From NCBI GenBank assembly GCA_030681895.1, contig JAUXRI010000013.1:22205-86204 (forward strand): a stretch of DNA of 64,000 nucleotides. The letters are read 5' to 3'. The notes beneath the pieces are model-generated. The model did no database searches, was not told the DNA's origin, and worked only from the letters and a program-made list of their open reading frames with translations. Source of the DNA: Myxococcales bacterium (GTDB lineage Bacteria; Myxococcota; Myxococcia; Myxococcales; Myxococcaceae). Both the position numbers and the translations under genes were made by a program. Positions 9,219-19,162 of this stretch are shown piece by piece. How positions within the stretch are numbered: position 1 is the first letter of the stretch; every line of letters starts with the position of its first letter.

Positions 9219-9671
9219 TCAGGGTTTGGGCGTCGGCGCCGCGGCGGTGAAGTGAAAGGCCAGCGTCGTGTCGACAGCACCGGCGAGCCTGGGCATCGAC
9301 CAGCCTCTGAGTAAGGTCTTCACGCAGGCGACGAACTCGGTTGATTGATCGTCACCGCTCACGCTGAGCACTTCGATTCTGCCGGGTGCTGTGAAGCGGG
9401 CCCGCACCTTCGAGTCGACCGTGTGGCCGGCAGCGACTGTTCGGTAGCACCGCGCCACGCTGCTTCGACGCCCCTTCAGGCGAGCGTTCACTTGAAGCAG
9501 GTCGAGCGCGGGCTCAACGAGAGGGTCGATGGTGAGCGTGCCAGCTGGCCCTCCGGGCGGGAGGCTCCAGCAGTTGCGATCAGCGGGGTTCGATGGCGAG
9601 CCCGATGGCATCGGCTGAGCCTCGGATGCCACTGCGAAAAGAAGTGCCAGACCCAACGCGCATCGACACAT
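9219..9671 (-). CDS. AgmX/PglI C-terminal domain-like exported protein
   Basis: A 150-residue exported protein. The ATG at 9671 gives a clean signal peptide (CALGLALLFAVASEAQ); a TTG 18 bases upstream is an alternative. The C-terminal half matches the pattern of the AgmX/PglI C-terminal domain common in myxobacteria: a cysteine before the domain (RRSSVARCYRTV), a long beta strand (VDSKVRARFTAPGRIEVLSV), then a second cysteine (FVACVKTLLRGWSMP). This domain resembles TonB C-terminal domains and often occurs in periplasmic parts of motility or transport machines. The two cysteines may form a disulfide. No partner genes are adjacent, so a specific role cannot be given. Confidence 0.72.
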   Translation of the reverse strand: MCRCALGLALLFAVASEAQPMPSGSPSNPADRNCWSLPPGGPAGTLTIDPLVEPALDLLQVNARLKGRRSSVARCYRTVAAGHTVDSKVRARFTAPGRIEVLSVSGDDQSTEFVACVKTLLRGWSMPRLAGAVDTTLAFHFTAAAPTPKP

Positions 9672-9971
9672 GTCACAAAGAGACCGCAAGCGTTCGCCAA
9701 AGGCAACGAGCGCTCAGGCTCCAGAAGGCGACGGCGCAACGAGCCACGGCGTCACAACGCCATCACGCTCCACGCGCGCTCGAACGCTTCGGGCCCATCT
9801 TCAGTTTCAGGGCCGACGAGGTCTCGCCCGCTGAGGAAATGGTCAACGCACCCGACTGCTCGACAAGCGGCGCGAATTCGCCGTTGCCCCAGCTCCACAC
9901 CGTGCGTCTCTTCGCTTCACTTGCTGCTCGCGCCTGCCAACGGTTGGATGCGCCCCATTCCCGGAGGGGAC
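9672..9971. other. Divergent intergenic region, 300 bases, nothing recognised
   Basis: Space between the divergent AgmX-like gene and the TIGR02996 protein. I see no gene, repeat or clear promoter in it, apart from the GGAGGGGA ribosome site at its right end (9963-9970), which sets the start of the next gene. Confidence 0.5.
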
Positions 9972-12368
9972 ATGGCACCTCACCTGCTGGCTCAGCTCGA
10001 GCGGGCGTCGAAGGCGTTGGACAAGAAGCCCACCGGGGCGCTGCAGGTGCTCGTCGATGCGTGGCCCGCGCGACCGCTCCCTGAGCTCGCCGCGTTGGTC
10101 GAACGCCTCGAAGCCGCGCATCCACCGCCCGCGTTCGACGGCGACACGAAGGCCTTCACGACGCTGGCGAAGAAGCCCTCGGCCACCGAGCTGGGAGCGC
10201 TCACGCGAGCCATCGTCGCCCCGAAGACCGCCGACACCATCGCGCGCCTCGAAGCGTTGACGGCGTGGAGAGACGACCCGCGCGTCTCAGGTGCGCTGCT
10301 CGACCTGGTGAAGCTCGTGCCCTGGACCTCGAACGGCGCGCGGCCGGTGTGGACGAAGACCTTCGAGCTCATCACCCGCATCGCCGACCCACGCTTCCTC
10401 GAGCGCGCTGCGAACTTGCCGGCCGAGTGGAAGTTCCGCGAGAACCAGCGGGAGTGGATGCAGCTGCAGCTCCGCCGCGCCGTCGAGGCCGTCACCACCA
10501 CGCGCGCGAAGACACCCGTGGCGCCGCTCACGAAGGCCGAAGCGAACGCCCTCGAGGCGCTCGCGGCCCGCCTGACACCTCGCCCGAAGGCCAGCCCGAG
10601 CAACGATGGCGCCTCGCTGCTCGCCGCCATCTTCGCCAAGCCCGACGACGACGCGGCCCGGCTCGTCTACGCCGACTGGTGCCTCGAGCGCGCAGACCCA
10701 CGCGGGGAGTTCATCGCCCTGCAGTTCAAGCCTGACACGTCGAAGGCCGAGCTGAAGCGCGAAGCCGAGCTGCAGAAGAAGCACGCAGCCCAGTGGCTCG
10801 GCCCGCTGGCGAAGGTGACGCTGAAGGACGTGACGTTTCGCCGGGGCTTCCCCTCGCAGGTGGTGGCGCGGTTCAAGGGCCAGCGCGACGTCGAGCAGTT
10901 CGGCGAGGCGCCCGAGTGGGCCACCATCGAAGACCTCTCGTGGAGTCTCCCGGGCGCGTGGTCGAACGACGAAGCGCAGTGGCTCGAGTACCTGCCGAAG
11001 CACGCGCGGCCCCGCTCGCTCGTGGTGCATGGCCACGCGTTCGCGCGCCTGCTCGAGGCGAAGTCGCCGTGGGCCATCGAGCGCCTCACCGTCACCACGG
11101 GCGACGTCGAGGCGATGCGCCGTTTCGCCAGCTCGGCGCTGTTCCCGAAGGTGACGTGGCTGCGGGTAAACGACGCCTTTCCACCGAAGCTCTTCACCCA
11201 GGGCTGGCTCGCGGCCGTGGCGGACCTGGGCCTTCACACCCACTCCGCCGACGCGGTGCTCTCGTGGGCTCGGGCGATGACGGGGCGCGAGCGGTTCACG
11301 GTCGAGCAGCACTGGGCCGGCACCTTCGAGTTCTCGCGCGGCGCCGACGGAGCCCTCTCGAAGCTTCACGTCCTCGTGCCGCCGGGCCGCGAGCCGAGAA
11401 CGCTGAGTACCGTCAACGCCCTGCCCGAGGGCTTCCTCACCGCGGCGACGGCCGAGGGCGCCACGGGAAAGCTGACGGCGGCGTTGGCCAGCCGGGTCCG
11501 CAAGCCCGGCGCGAAGGCGCCAGTGGCGACCGCTGAGGAGACGACGCCACTCCGGTTCCTCGCCGCGCAGCAGCGGGGCACCCAGTGGGTCGTCGTCGAG
11601 AGGAAGTCGTTCTTCGTCGTCGATGGCCGTGGCCACGTGCTCGACGATCTGCCCATCAACGAGGCGAGCGTGGCGGCGTTCAGCCCCGACGGGAAGACCG
11701 TGGCGTGCGGGTGGGACCGGCGCCTCGAGTGGCGCGACGGCGTGACCGGCGCGCTCGTGAAGAAAGAGGACCTCGGCCAGCCGATTCACGGCATCAGGTG
11801 GACGCGCGCTGGTGACCGCGTGGTGCTGCACCTGGACAAACACCTCGAGGTGCGCGCGTGGCCATCGGGAACCGTCGAACACACGGTGAAGAGCGGCCAG
11901 TACCCGAAGAAGCCGAGCGCGGTGGTGCTGAGTGAAGACGGCGCGTGGCTGATCGCTGCGCAGCACTCGGGTGACGTGCACGTTCACGGGCCGGGCATGA
12001 AGAAGCCCGCCGTCTTCACGCCACCGAAGTTCGTGGGCTCGCTCGCGTTCGTCTCGGAGCACGAGGTGGTGCTGGGCTGTGGTGACGAGGTGCTGCGGCG
12101 CTACGACGTTCGTTCGCCAGACAAGGTGCTGTCAGAGACGCCGGCGCCCGAGTACCGGCGGCTCGTGCAGAGCGCTGACGGTCGACGAATCGCCCTGAGC
12201 GCCCTCGACGCGTACGTCGACTCGAACGGCGCGCGGGTGTTCGAGGCGGAGTCGCTGCGGCAGCTCCTGGCGATCGAAGGCGCCTGCAAGGTGCTCGCGT
12301 TCTCAGGTGATGGCACGAAGCTGATCGTCTCTGACGGCGCGAAGCTGCAGGTGCACGCGGTGAAGTGA
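9972..12368 (+). CDS. Large TIGR02996-domain protein with a C-terminal beta-propeller
   Basis: A 798-residue protein. The start at 9972 is chosen because GGAGGGGA lies directly upstream; the frame is open further upstream but without coding character. Residues about 214-245 (LLAAIFAKPDDDAARLVYAD, then RGEFIALQ) are a textbook TIGR02996 domain, the 'repeat-companion' domain found mostly in myxobacteria and planctomycetes next to repeat regions. The part after it has leucine-rich-like text, and the last 250 residues contain WD40/quinoprotein-like repeats (AAFSPDGKTVACGWDRRLEW and similar). No signal peptide is present, so it is probably cytoplasmic. It likely acts as a protein-protein interaction scaffold; no enzymatic motif is visible. 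Confidence 0.82.
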   Translation: MAPHLLAQLERASKALDKKPTGALQVLVDAWPARPLPELAALVERLEAAHPPPAFDGDTKAFTTLAKKPSATELGALTRAIVAPKTADTIARLEALTAWRDDPRVSGALLDLVKLVPWTSNGARPVWTKTFELITRIADPRFLERAANLPAEWKFRENQREWMQLQLRRAVEAVTTTRAKTPVAPLTKAEANALEALAARLTPRPKASPSNDGASLLAAIFAKPDDDAARLVYADWCLERADPRGEFIALQFKPDTSKAELKREAELQKKHAAQWLGPLAKVTLKDVTFRRGFPSQVVARFKGQRDVEQFGEAPEWATIEDLSWSLPGAWSNDEAQWLEYLPKHARPRSLVVHGHAFARLLEAKSPWAIERLTVTTGDVEAMRRFASSALFPKVTWLRVNDAFPPKLFTQGWLAAVADLGLHTHSADAVLSWARAMTGRERFTVEQHWAGTFEFSRGADGALSKLHVLVPPGREPRTLSTVNALPEGFLTAATAEGATGKLTAALASRVRKPGAKAPVATAEETTPLRFLAAQQRGTQWVVVERKSFFVVDGRGHVLDDLPINEASVAAFSPDGKTVACGWDRRLEWRDGVTGALVKKEDLGQPIHGIRWTRAGDRVVLHLDKHLEVRAWPSGTVEHTVKSGQYPKKPSAVVLSEDGAWLIAAQHSGDVHVHGPGMKKPAVFTPPKFVGSLAFVSEHEVVLGCGDEVLRRYDVRSPDKVLSETPAPEYRRLVQSADGRRIALSALDAYVDSNGARVFEAESLRQLLAIEGACKVLAFSGDGTKLIVSDGAKLQVHAVK

Positions 12369-12481
12369 AACAGGCCACTCGAATGCGCAGCCAGCGCCGT
12401 GTCCGACTGCCTGAGCGTGCCGTGTGACGCGCCTGGTTCGGGAGCACATCGATGCCTCGCCTCGGCGCGGTGAGCGGCAAG

Positions 12482-14236
12482 TCAGGGCTGGGGAGGCCGC
12501 CGCTCCTGACCGCAGTACCGGGCCACGACGTCCTCCAGCAGGGCGAGCTTGACGGGCTTGGTGAGGTAGTCGTCCATGCCCGAGCCCAGCGCGCGTTCGC
12601 GATCGCCGTCGATGGCGCTCGCGGTCATGCCGACGATGGGCAGGTGCGAGGAGCGCTCGGCCTCGCTGCGCCGAATCGCGCGGGTCGCCTCGTAGCCGTC
12701 GAGCTGCGGCATCTGACAGTCCATGAAGATCAGGTCGAACGTCTCGTGCTCGAGCCGCCGGAGCACCTCAGCGCCGTCGTTGGCCACTTGCGTGTCGCAC
12801 CCGAGGCTCTCGAGCAGTCTCACCGCCACCCTCTGGTTGACGGCGTTGTCTTCGGCGACCAGCACCCGCGGTCGCCCGGCCCAGGTGGTGGCGAGCGCCC
12901 GAACCGGAGAGGGGGCCGGCTCGGTGGCGACGGGCGCCGGGAGCTGCAGCGTGAAGGTGCTGCCCTGCCCGGGCTCGCTCTGGACGCTCAGCGCGCCGCC
13001 CATCAACAGGGCGAGGTGATGGGAAATGGCGAGGCCCAGGCCGGTGCCGCCGAAGCGCCGCGTCGTCGAGGCATCGCCCTGCGTGAAGGGCCGGAAGAGC
13101 CGCGCCAGGGTCTGCTCGTCCATACCGGGACCGGTGTCGCGCACCGCAAAGCGCAGCTCGCCCTGCGCGTAGTCGACGCTCAGCGTCACGCCGCCGCGTT
13201 CGGTGAACTTCAGGGCGTTCGAGGTGATGTTGAGCAGCACCTGACGCACCCTCATGCCATCGGCGCGAACGAACGGGGGCACCGCGGGAGAGACCTGCAA
13301 ATCGAGCGAGAGGCTGCGGGGTTGCGCCGCATGGGCGAAGAGGGCCGTGACCTGGCGGGCGAGCATCGAGGGCGAGAAGACGATGGGCTCGATGGTGAGC
13401 TTGCGGCTCTCGATCTTCGAAAAGTCGAGCACGTCGCTGAGCACCGACAGCAGCCCCGCGCCGCTCTCGACGATGGTGTCGACGGAGTCCCGCTGTTCCG
13501 GGGTGAGTTTCGTCCGGGCCAGCAGCTCGGCCATGCCCAACACGCCGTTGAGGGGCGTGCGAATCTCGTGGCTCATGTTCGCGAGGAACTCGCCCTTGGC
13601 CCGGTTCGAATCATCGGCCTGTGCACGCGCCCGCTCGAGCTCCCTGGCATCTTCGGCCAGCCGCACCTGTTGTTCGAGGCCCAGGACGTAGTCGAGGTGA
13701 ACGCGCCGGCCGATGAACGTCATGACCACGATGTAGGCCGCCCAGCCCAGCTCGAAGGTGATGACCAGCCGGTCCTGGGCACAGAACACCAGCATCGAGA
13801 GCAGCGGAGGGATCAGCACCGCGAACAGCTGGGCACGCTGCAAGAACCGGTCAGGGGCGAGGTTGGCGACGCCACCGCTGGACACCGTGACGAGCGCCAA
13901 CATGAAGACGAGGTTCGCGCCCTCGATTCCGTGGACCGCCAGGTACCCTGCGTGGACGAGCCCGAGCTCGAGCGACGCGATGATTCCGAGCGCATGGCTC
14001 AGCGCCATGAACCTCGCGTGCGGGAGCACCTCGACCTTCCGCGCCACCAACCACCGCAGCCCCGAGACGAGGCTGGCGATGCCGAATGCCGACCAGGCGA
14101 TCGCCGGGGTCGACGAGAACGAGCCGCTGGCGAAGGCAAGCAGCAGCATCACCAGGGGGTAGACGATGATGATCGACGTCACGCGCTGGGCGAGTGCGCG
14201 CGCAGCGGTGTGCTCGATCAGGGTGGGCTGGCTCAT
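12482..14236 (-). CDS. Membrane-bound hybrid histidine kinase with receiver domain
   Basis: A 584-residue sensor kinase. Residues 20-175 contain about six hydrophobic segments, so the sensor is an integral membrane domain without a large periplasmic loop. Then come a short coiled segment, a HisKA domain with the phosphoacceptor His223 ([12 protein letters not shown]), a HATPase_c domain (N box NITSNALKF at 336-344, [15 protein letters not shown]) and a receiver domain ([11 protein letters not shown], Asp506 in [11 protein letters not shown], Lys560 in YLTKP). Start at 14236 was preferred over an upstream frame extension because the extension is basic and non-hydrophobic. No separate response regulator is adjacent, so the output partner is unknown. 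It is divergent from a murein endopeptidase. Confidence 0.93.
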   Translation of the reverse strand: MSQPTLIEHTAARALAQRVTSIIIVYPLVMLLLAFASGSFSSTPAIAWSAFGIASLVSGLRWLVARKVEVLPHARFMALSHALGIIASLELGLVHAGYLAVHGIEGANLVFMLALVTVSSGGVANLAPDRFLQRAQLFAVLIPPLLSMLVFCAQDRLVITFELGWAAYIVVMTFIGRRVHLDYVLGLEQQVRLAEDARELERARAQADDSNRAKGEFLANMSHEIRTPLNGVLGMAELLARTKLTPEQRDSVDTIVESGAGLLSVLSDVLDFSKIESRKLTIEPIVFSPSMLARQVTALFAHAAQPRSLSLDLQVSPAVPPFVRADGMRVRQVLLNITSNALKFTERGGVTLSVDYAQGELRFAVRDTGPGMDEQTLARLFRPFTQGDASTTRRFGGTGLGLAISHHLALLMGGALSVQSEPGQGSTFTLQLPAPVATEPAPSPVRALATTWAGRPRVLVAEDNAVNQRVAVRLLESLGCDTQVANDGAEVLRRLEHETFDLIFMDCQMPQLDGYEATRAIRRSEAERSSHLPIVGMTASAIDGDRERALGSGMDDYLTKPVKLALLEDVVARYCGQERRPPQP

Positions 14237-14420
14237 GCGAAGGTCTCTTCCACGAACAGAGCAAGCCGGGGGCCGCGAAGAAGCTCCTGGTTTCACCGGT
14301 GTTGGGCTGGGTCGGTGCTGACGCGCAATCGGGCGTGACCTGTGCACGGAGGGGGCCGGGGTGTCGGGGGTTCGAGCCCCTCTGGTCTGCGCCGGCCTTC
14401 GCGACTATGGCGGCGGGTCC

Positions 14421-15500
14421 GTGATTCGGAACCCGCTCCTCCTGGCACTCATGCTGCTCGCGACCGCTGCGAACGGGGAATCGCGTGCCGACGGTGACGC
14501 CGGGCTCGAGGTCGCGACCGACGAGCTGATGGAGCCCGCCACAACCGACGAAGCGTCGCTGGCCGACGAGTCCCTGCAGCACGCGCTCCTCGACGCAGGC
14601 TACCGCTTCACGATCGATCTCTCCGACGACGAGCTCGCGCGGCGCTGGCAAGAGGACCCCGCATCGCTCGGCAGCATCGCGGTGGGTCGCCCGGACGAGG
14701 GCCGGTTGATCAACGCCATGCCCTTCCCTGAGCCAGGTGACGGCGGCGCGTGGACCGTCATCGTGCCCGACTCGTGCTGGACGACGCAGGAGACGGCCGA
14801 CGCGATCATCGGCGCTGCGAACCAGCTCAGGGCGTGGTTCCCCGACGGCGCGCCGGTTCGTGTCGGCCAGGTGAGCGGGCCCGAAGGAGGCTTCCTGCCT
14901 CCACACGTCACGCACCAGAGCGGCCGCGACGTCGACATCGGGCTGTTCTACCCGGGCCCCGAACCGTACCGCGTGAAGGAGCGCGAGAAGGTGATGGACG
15001 TCGCGATGAACTGGGCGTTCGTGAAGGCGGTGGTGATGCACGGTGACGTGCAGGGCATTCTGCTCGACTGGCGGGTGCAGAACGTCCTCTACGCGTACGC
15101 GCTCAAGCAGGGAGAAGACCGCGACTGGCTCGACTCGCTGTTCAAGGCCCCCCGCGCGCTGTTCCATCACGCGCGAAGACACCGGGACCACTTCCACATT
15201 CGGTACCTGAACCCGCGCGCGCAGGAGCTCGCCTTTCGCCTCGCGCCGCTGATGCCGCAGAGACCCGAAGAGAACATCGCGCTCCATCGCGTCGTGCGTG
15301 GCGACACCTTGAGCGACATCGCGGTGCGGTACGGCAGCTCGGTGTCGCGGCTGAAGGCTGCGAACCACTTGAGCAATCACCTGTTGCGCGTGAGGCAGGT
15401 GCTGCGCGTGCCGCTGAGAGGCCCGTGCACGACGTGTCCTGTCGCGCCGATTCCGACCGTGCCACCCAGGCGACTGCCACCCGAGAAGCCGCGCGGCTGA
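14421..15500 (+). CDS. MepA-like penicillin-insensitive murein endopeptidase fused to a LysM domain
   Basis: A 359-residue exported cell-wall enzyme. A GTG start at 14421 gives a signal peptide (LLLALMLLATAANGE). The catalytic domain has the MepA zinc motifs HxxSGRDVD (165-172, HQSGRDVD) and DHFH (256-259), which by family knowledge cleave peptide cross-links in peptidoglycan. The C-terminal 60 residues include a LysM domain (VVRGDTLSDIAVRYGSSVSR, ending RQVLRVP) that binds glycan chains, followed by a Pro-rich tail with a CxxC. The fusion suggests an enzyme held on the wall. It is divergent from the hybrid kinase across a 184-base region that probably holds both promoters. Confidence 0.9.
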   Translation: MIRNPLLLALMLLATAANGESRADGDAGLEVATDELMEPATTDEASLADESLQHALLDAGYRFTIDLSDDELARRWQEDPASLGSIAVGRPDEGRLINAMPFPEPGDGGAWTVIVPDSCWTTQETADAIIGAANQLRAWFPDGAPVRVGQVSGPEGGFLPPHVTHQSGRDVDIGLFYPGPEPYRVKEREKVMDVAMNWAFVKAVVMHGDVQGILLDWRVQNVLYAYALKQGEDRDWLDSLFKAPRALFHHARRHRDHFHIRYLNPRAQELAFRLAPLMPQRPEENIALHRVVRGDTLSDIAVRYGSSVSRLKAANHLSNHLLRVRQVLRVPLRGPCTTCPVAPIPTVPPRRLPPEKPRG

Positions 15501-16059
15501 TGTGTGGTGACGCGGTCTTTCGACGCTGCCGTGCGCCGTGGGCGATTGATGCAATCAAAGTGAACGACCCCGTAATCGCTGCGCGAAACCGGGAGCGGCC
15601 CATCGTTCGTCGCGGCTGCTTCTGCGACGCTGGGTCGTGCGCGTCCGAGCCCCGACGATTTCCCTGCGGCGGCTTTGGAACGCAGGCGCACTCCTGGCGC
15701 TGCTGCTCGGCGCCTCTGCCGGAGCGGTGACGCTGACGCAGGCGCCGCAGGTCAACGTGGGGGGCCGACAAGTCACGCTGTGGTGGAAGACCGATGTGTC
15801 CTCGTCGACGGAAGTCGCGTGGGGCCCAACCTCGGCGTCGTCCTTCGCTGGCTATCCGAATCAGTCGAGCTTCAGCGGCCTGGCCGGGACCAGTCACAGC
15901 AGAACGCTGCGGCGCCTGCCTCCCGGCGCCTATTTCTACCGGGTCAAGAGCACCGACGGCGCAGCGCCGGTGGAGTCGGCAGAGGGCGCCTTCGTCGTCC
16001 CCCGAAACGAAGGCTTTCCACTGGGCGACCTCGCCTTCAATGGGACCGTGCTGGCCGTC

Positions 16060-18010
16060 ACCAGGCTGGGCGACACCTGGTACGTCGGCGGCTCGTTCAC
16101 CGGCGTTGGCGCGACCACGGGGAGCGGCGCGAGCGTGGACCCGGCCACGGGCGCCTTCATCGACGTCGAGTTCCCAGAGGTCAGCGGCACCGTGAGCGCG
16201 GTGGCACCTGACGGGGCCGGAGGCCTGTTTCTGGGAGGGACCTTCAAAGCCGTCGGCGGGTTGGCCCGGAACAACGCTGCGCATCTGCTGCCAGACCGCG
16301 GCGTGGACCCAGACTGGCGCCCCGATCTCAACGGCGGAGTGAACGCCCTGGCGGTCTCGGGGAGCGCCGTGTACCTCGTTGGGAACTTCACCACGGTCGG
16401 CGGGAACGCCCGCAATCGCGCGGCGGCGGTCGATGCCAGCACGGGAGCGCTGAGGGCGTGGAACCCCGACCTCAACTCCCAGGTGTCTGTCGTGACGGCG
16501 TCGGGGAGCACCGTCTACCTCAGCGGTCTCTTCTCGACGGTCGGTGGCGTCGCCCGCCCTCAGGTTGCGGCCGTCGATGCCACCACAGGCGCGCTCAGCC
16601 CGTGGATTCCCAGCGTCACCGGCCAGATCCTCGCCATCGCGGTCTCGGGGACCACCGTGTACCTCGGTGGGAATTTCGTCACGGCCCAGCGCAACTACGC
16701 CGCGCGGTCGATGCCACCACCGGCGCCCTGCGGCCCTGGAACCCCATCGTCAGTGGCGGGGTCGGCGCCTTGGTGCTGTCGGGGAGCATCGTCTACCTCG
16801 CTGGCAGCTTCGGCATGGTCAACGGGACGGTTCGCAGCCGCGCCGCGGCCGTCGAGGCCACCACCGCAATCCTCACGCCCTGGAACCCCAACCTCGACAA
16901 CTGGGCGCGAGCCCTCGCGGTCTCAGGCAGCACGGTGTACCTGGCAGGCAGCTTCACCACGGTGAATGGGGGCATCGGCCGCAACGGCGCAGCAGCCGTC
17001 GATGCCACGACAGGGGCGGTCACTCCCTGGCAGCCCACCCTGGACACCAGGTTGGTGTACGCCATCGCCTCGTCGGGCGGCGCCGTGTACCTGGGCGGCC
17101 AGTTCAACGCGCTCAACCGGAGCGTTCGAAACCGGGCCGCCGCAGTCGACGCCCTCAGTGGCGCCCTCACGCCCTGGGACCCCAACCTGAACGACTCGGT
17201 GGTGAGCCTCGCAGGCTCGGGGAGCACCGTGTACCTCGGCGGTGCCTTCACGACTGCGAACGGAAGCATCGTGCGCAACCACGCCGCAGCCGTCGACACC
17301 AGCGCCGGCACGCTCACGTCCTGGAACCCCAACATCGGCGGCTCGGTGTCCGCGATGGCGGTCTCGGGGAGCACCGTGTACCTCGGGGGCTCTTTCTCCA
17401 CGGCCAATGGAGGGACGCCCCGCAACGCGGCGGCGGCGGTCCTCGCCAGCACTGGCGCGCTGACGGCCTGGAACCCCAACTTCAACAGCGTGGTGAGCGC
17501 GCTCGCGATCGGGAATGGCACCGTCTTTCTGGGCGGCCTCTTCACGTCGGCCAACGGGGGCACCCCGCGCAACCGTGCCGCGGCGGTCGATGACAGCGCC
17601 GGCACGCTCACTGCGTGGAATCCCAACATGAATGGCCAGGTCGAGGCCGTCGCGGTGTCGGGGAACACCGTGTACCTGGGCGGCTATTTCAGCCAGGCAA
17701 ACGGGGGCAGCCTTCGCAGCCACGCGGCAGCGTTCGATGACCGCGATGGAACAGTCACCGGATGGAACCCTGATCTCAACGGCTCCACGGTGCATGGCGT
17801 GGCGGTTTCGGGGAGCACCGTGTACCTGGGCGGCAACTTCTCGACCGTCAACGGGAGCATCGTCCGGAACAACGCTGCAGCCGTCGATTCCACCACGGGC
17901 TCCGTGACGGCCTGGAACCCAGACCCCAGCTCGGAGGTGTATGCGCTGGCGCTCGACTGCGGCAGGGGAGGCATCGCAGCAGGCGGCTTCTTCTCGCTCT
18001 GGGGGCTGTC
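16060..18010 (+). repeat. About 13 tandem repeats of roughly 144 bases encoding propeller blades
   Basis: Each unit encodes about 48 residues with VYLGGxF near its start, AAAVDxxTGxLTxWNPN in the middle and a closing ALAVSG. Units are similar at DNA level, for example around 17215, 17365 and 17810, so recombination between units is possible. Confidence 0.8.
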
Positions 18011-18068
18011 GCCGCGAGCGAATCTGGCGATCGTCGAGGATGTCGCAGGGTGTCCGGGTCCTTCGTTT

Positions 18069-18358
18069 GACGCGGGGACTGACGCAGGGGGCCCCGACGC
18101 AGGCGGTCCCGACGCAGGCGCTTCCGACGCAGGCGCTTCCGACGCAGGCGGTTCCGACGCAGGCGCTTCCGACGCAGGCGCCACCGACGCAGGCGCTCCC
18201 GACGCTGGCGCTTCCGACGCAGGCGCTCCCGACGCAGGCGCTTTCGACGCGGGGGCTTCCGACGCAGGCGGCCCCGACGCAGGCGGCCCCGACGCTGGCG
18301 CTCCCGACGCTGGCGCTCCAGACGCTGGAGGCCTTGACGCTGCGGTCGCTGACGCCGG
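18069..18358 (+). repeat. 15-base minisatellite encoding Asp-Ala-Gly-rich linker
   Basis: About 19 copies of a 15-base unit near GACGCAGGCGCTTCC, encoding DAGAS, DAGGP and DAGAP pentapeptides. The units differ by few bases, which suggests recent expansion by slippage. The encoded linker lies between the propeller repeats and the C-terminal anchor. Confidence 0.88.
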
Positions 18359-18581
18359 GATCAGCGAGGGGCTCGATGCCGGTACTGCCGGAGCACCTCA
18401 CTCATTTGCCGTGGCGTGCGGATGCGCGTCTGGACCTGCTGGGCTGCCGCTCGTCCTCCTCGGTTTCTGGCTCGGCCTTCGACGCCGGGCTGAGCGCCTG
18501 GTTCGCTGAGCCTCGCGAAGACACCGATGCGCAACGCTGAGCGGTGACGCACACGCCAACCCATGCGACGGTTCGGCCATC

Positions 18582-19133
18582 GTGTTCACCCTTCTCGTGT
18601 GCTCGGTGCTCGCGCAGGCGCCTTCCACTGCCTCAGGCGAACGGTCCGCCACGCTCGTCGAAGAGCGCCCCACCACGGCGCAGCTCCGATGGCGTGCCGT
18701 CATCGCGCCGTTGAGCGCCGTCATGGGCACCGGCACCGGCATCGGCATCGGACTGGGCATCGGGTACGGCCTGGGCCTCCTCGTCGACGCCATCTCTCCA
18801 CCGCGCGGCGCGCCTCCTCCACTTCAACTCTTCGGGAGCGTGCTCGCCGCAGTCGGCGTCATCATCGGCGGCGTCATCGGCTACCTGTTGGGAACGATCG
18901 GCCCCGGCGGCCTCTACGAAACCGCCGTCTCGGCCCGGAAGCGCGCCATTCCCTTCGCCGCGCTCATCACCGTCATCGCCGGAGCCGCCTGGCTCATCGC
19001 AGGCCTCACCGGCGTGTTGGTCGCCGCGCTCCCCTGGCTCATCGTCGGCAGCGCCGCGTTGTCGATCGCCGTGCCCATTCTCGGTGACGCGACGCGGCCC
19101 CGCCTCGAAGGCCTGCCCGTCGTGGTGTTCTGA
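18582..19133 (+). CDS. Multi-pass membrane protein of unknown function
   Basis: A 183-residue protein with a GTG start at 18582. The N-terminal segment (MFTLLVCSVLAQ) looks like a signal peptide, followed by a short hydrophilic stretch and about four membrane segments, two of them glycine-rich (GTGTGIGIGLGIGYGLGLL and AAVGVIIGGVIGYLLG). Glycine-rich hairpins of this kind often pack tightly in membranes. No family is recognised and there is no motif for transport or catalysis. It stands 29 bases before the M16 protease on the same strand and could be co-transcribed with it. Confidence 0.7.
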   Translation: MFTLLVCSVLAQAPSTASGERSATLVEERPTTAQLRWRAVIAPLSAVMGTGTGIGIGLGIGYGLGLLVDAISPPRGAPPPLQLFGSVLAAVGVIIGGVIGYLLGTIGPGGLYETAVSARKRAIPFAALITVIAGAAWLIAGLTGVLVAALPWLIVGSAALSIAVPILGDATRPRLEGLPVVVF

Positions 19134-19162
19134 CGCATCGGTCGGGGTTATGCCCCTGACCC

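Larger units (their letters stand above)
15637..18509 (+). pseudogene. Secreted beta-propeller repeat protein with a C-terminal myxobacterial sorting tag, frameshifted
   Basis: A surface protein whose frame breaks near 16704. The first part (GTG at 15637) has a signal peptide (GALLALLLGASAGAV), a fibronectin-III-like domain and about five repeats of some 48 residues with the core GSTVYLGGxF...RNxAAAVDATTGAL...WNP. The second part continues the repeats in another frame: joining LRPWNP of the new frame to NYAA of the old one restores the pattern if one base is added in the GCGCGG at 16702-16707. After about 13 repeats comes an Asp-Ala-Gly linker of about 19 short units and a tail with CGC, a hydrophobic helix and RRR, like MYXO-CTERM tags. 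Either a real mutation or a sequence error; without repair the product would stop at 16965 without linker and anchor. Confidence 0.8.

Noticed and set aside
10287..12062. Long open frame (about 590 codons) on the minus strand opposite the TIGR02996 gene
   Set aside because: Arg/Gly/Leu-rich composition, no domain, and it lies wholly over a well-supported plus-strand gene; a shadow of GC-rich codon use.
14366..14390. Stretch like a tRNA T-arm: GGGGG, TTCGAGC loop, CCCTC, then a short acceptor-like 3' strand
   Set aside because: No matching 5' acceptor strand (CAGACCA) or anticodon arm is present in the 75 bases before it, and no CCA follows. Probably chance in GC-rich DNA.
18069..18358. CRISPR-like array from the short repeats
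   Set aside because: Units are contiguous 15-base coding repeats without spacers.
16458..18509. The second half of the propeller protein as a separate gene
   Set aside because: Its first 80 residues before the repeats are Arg-rich and non-homologous, it has no signal peptide, and the repeat pattern joins directly to the first half, so it is one broken gene.
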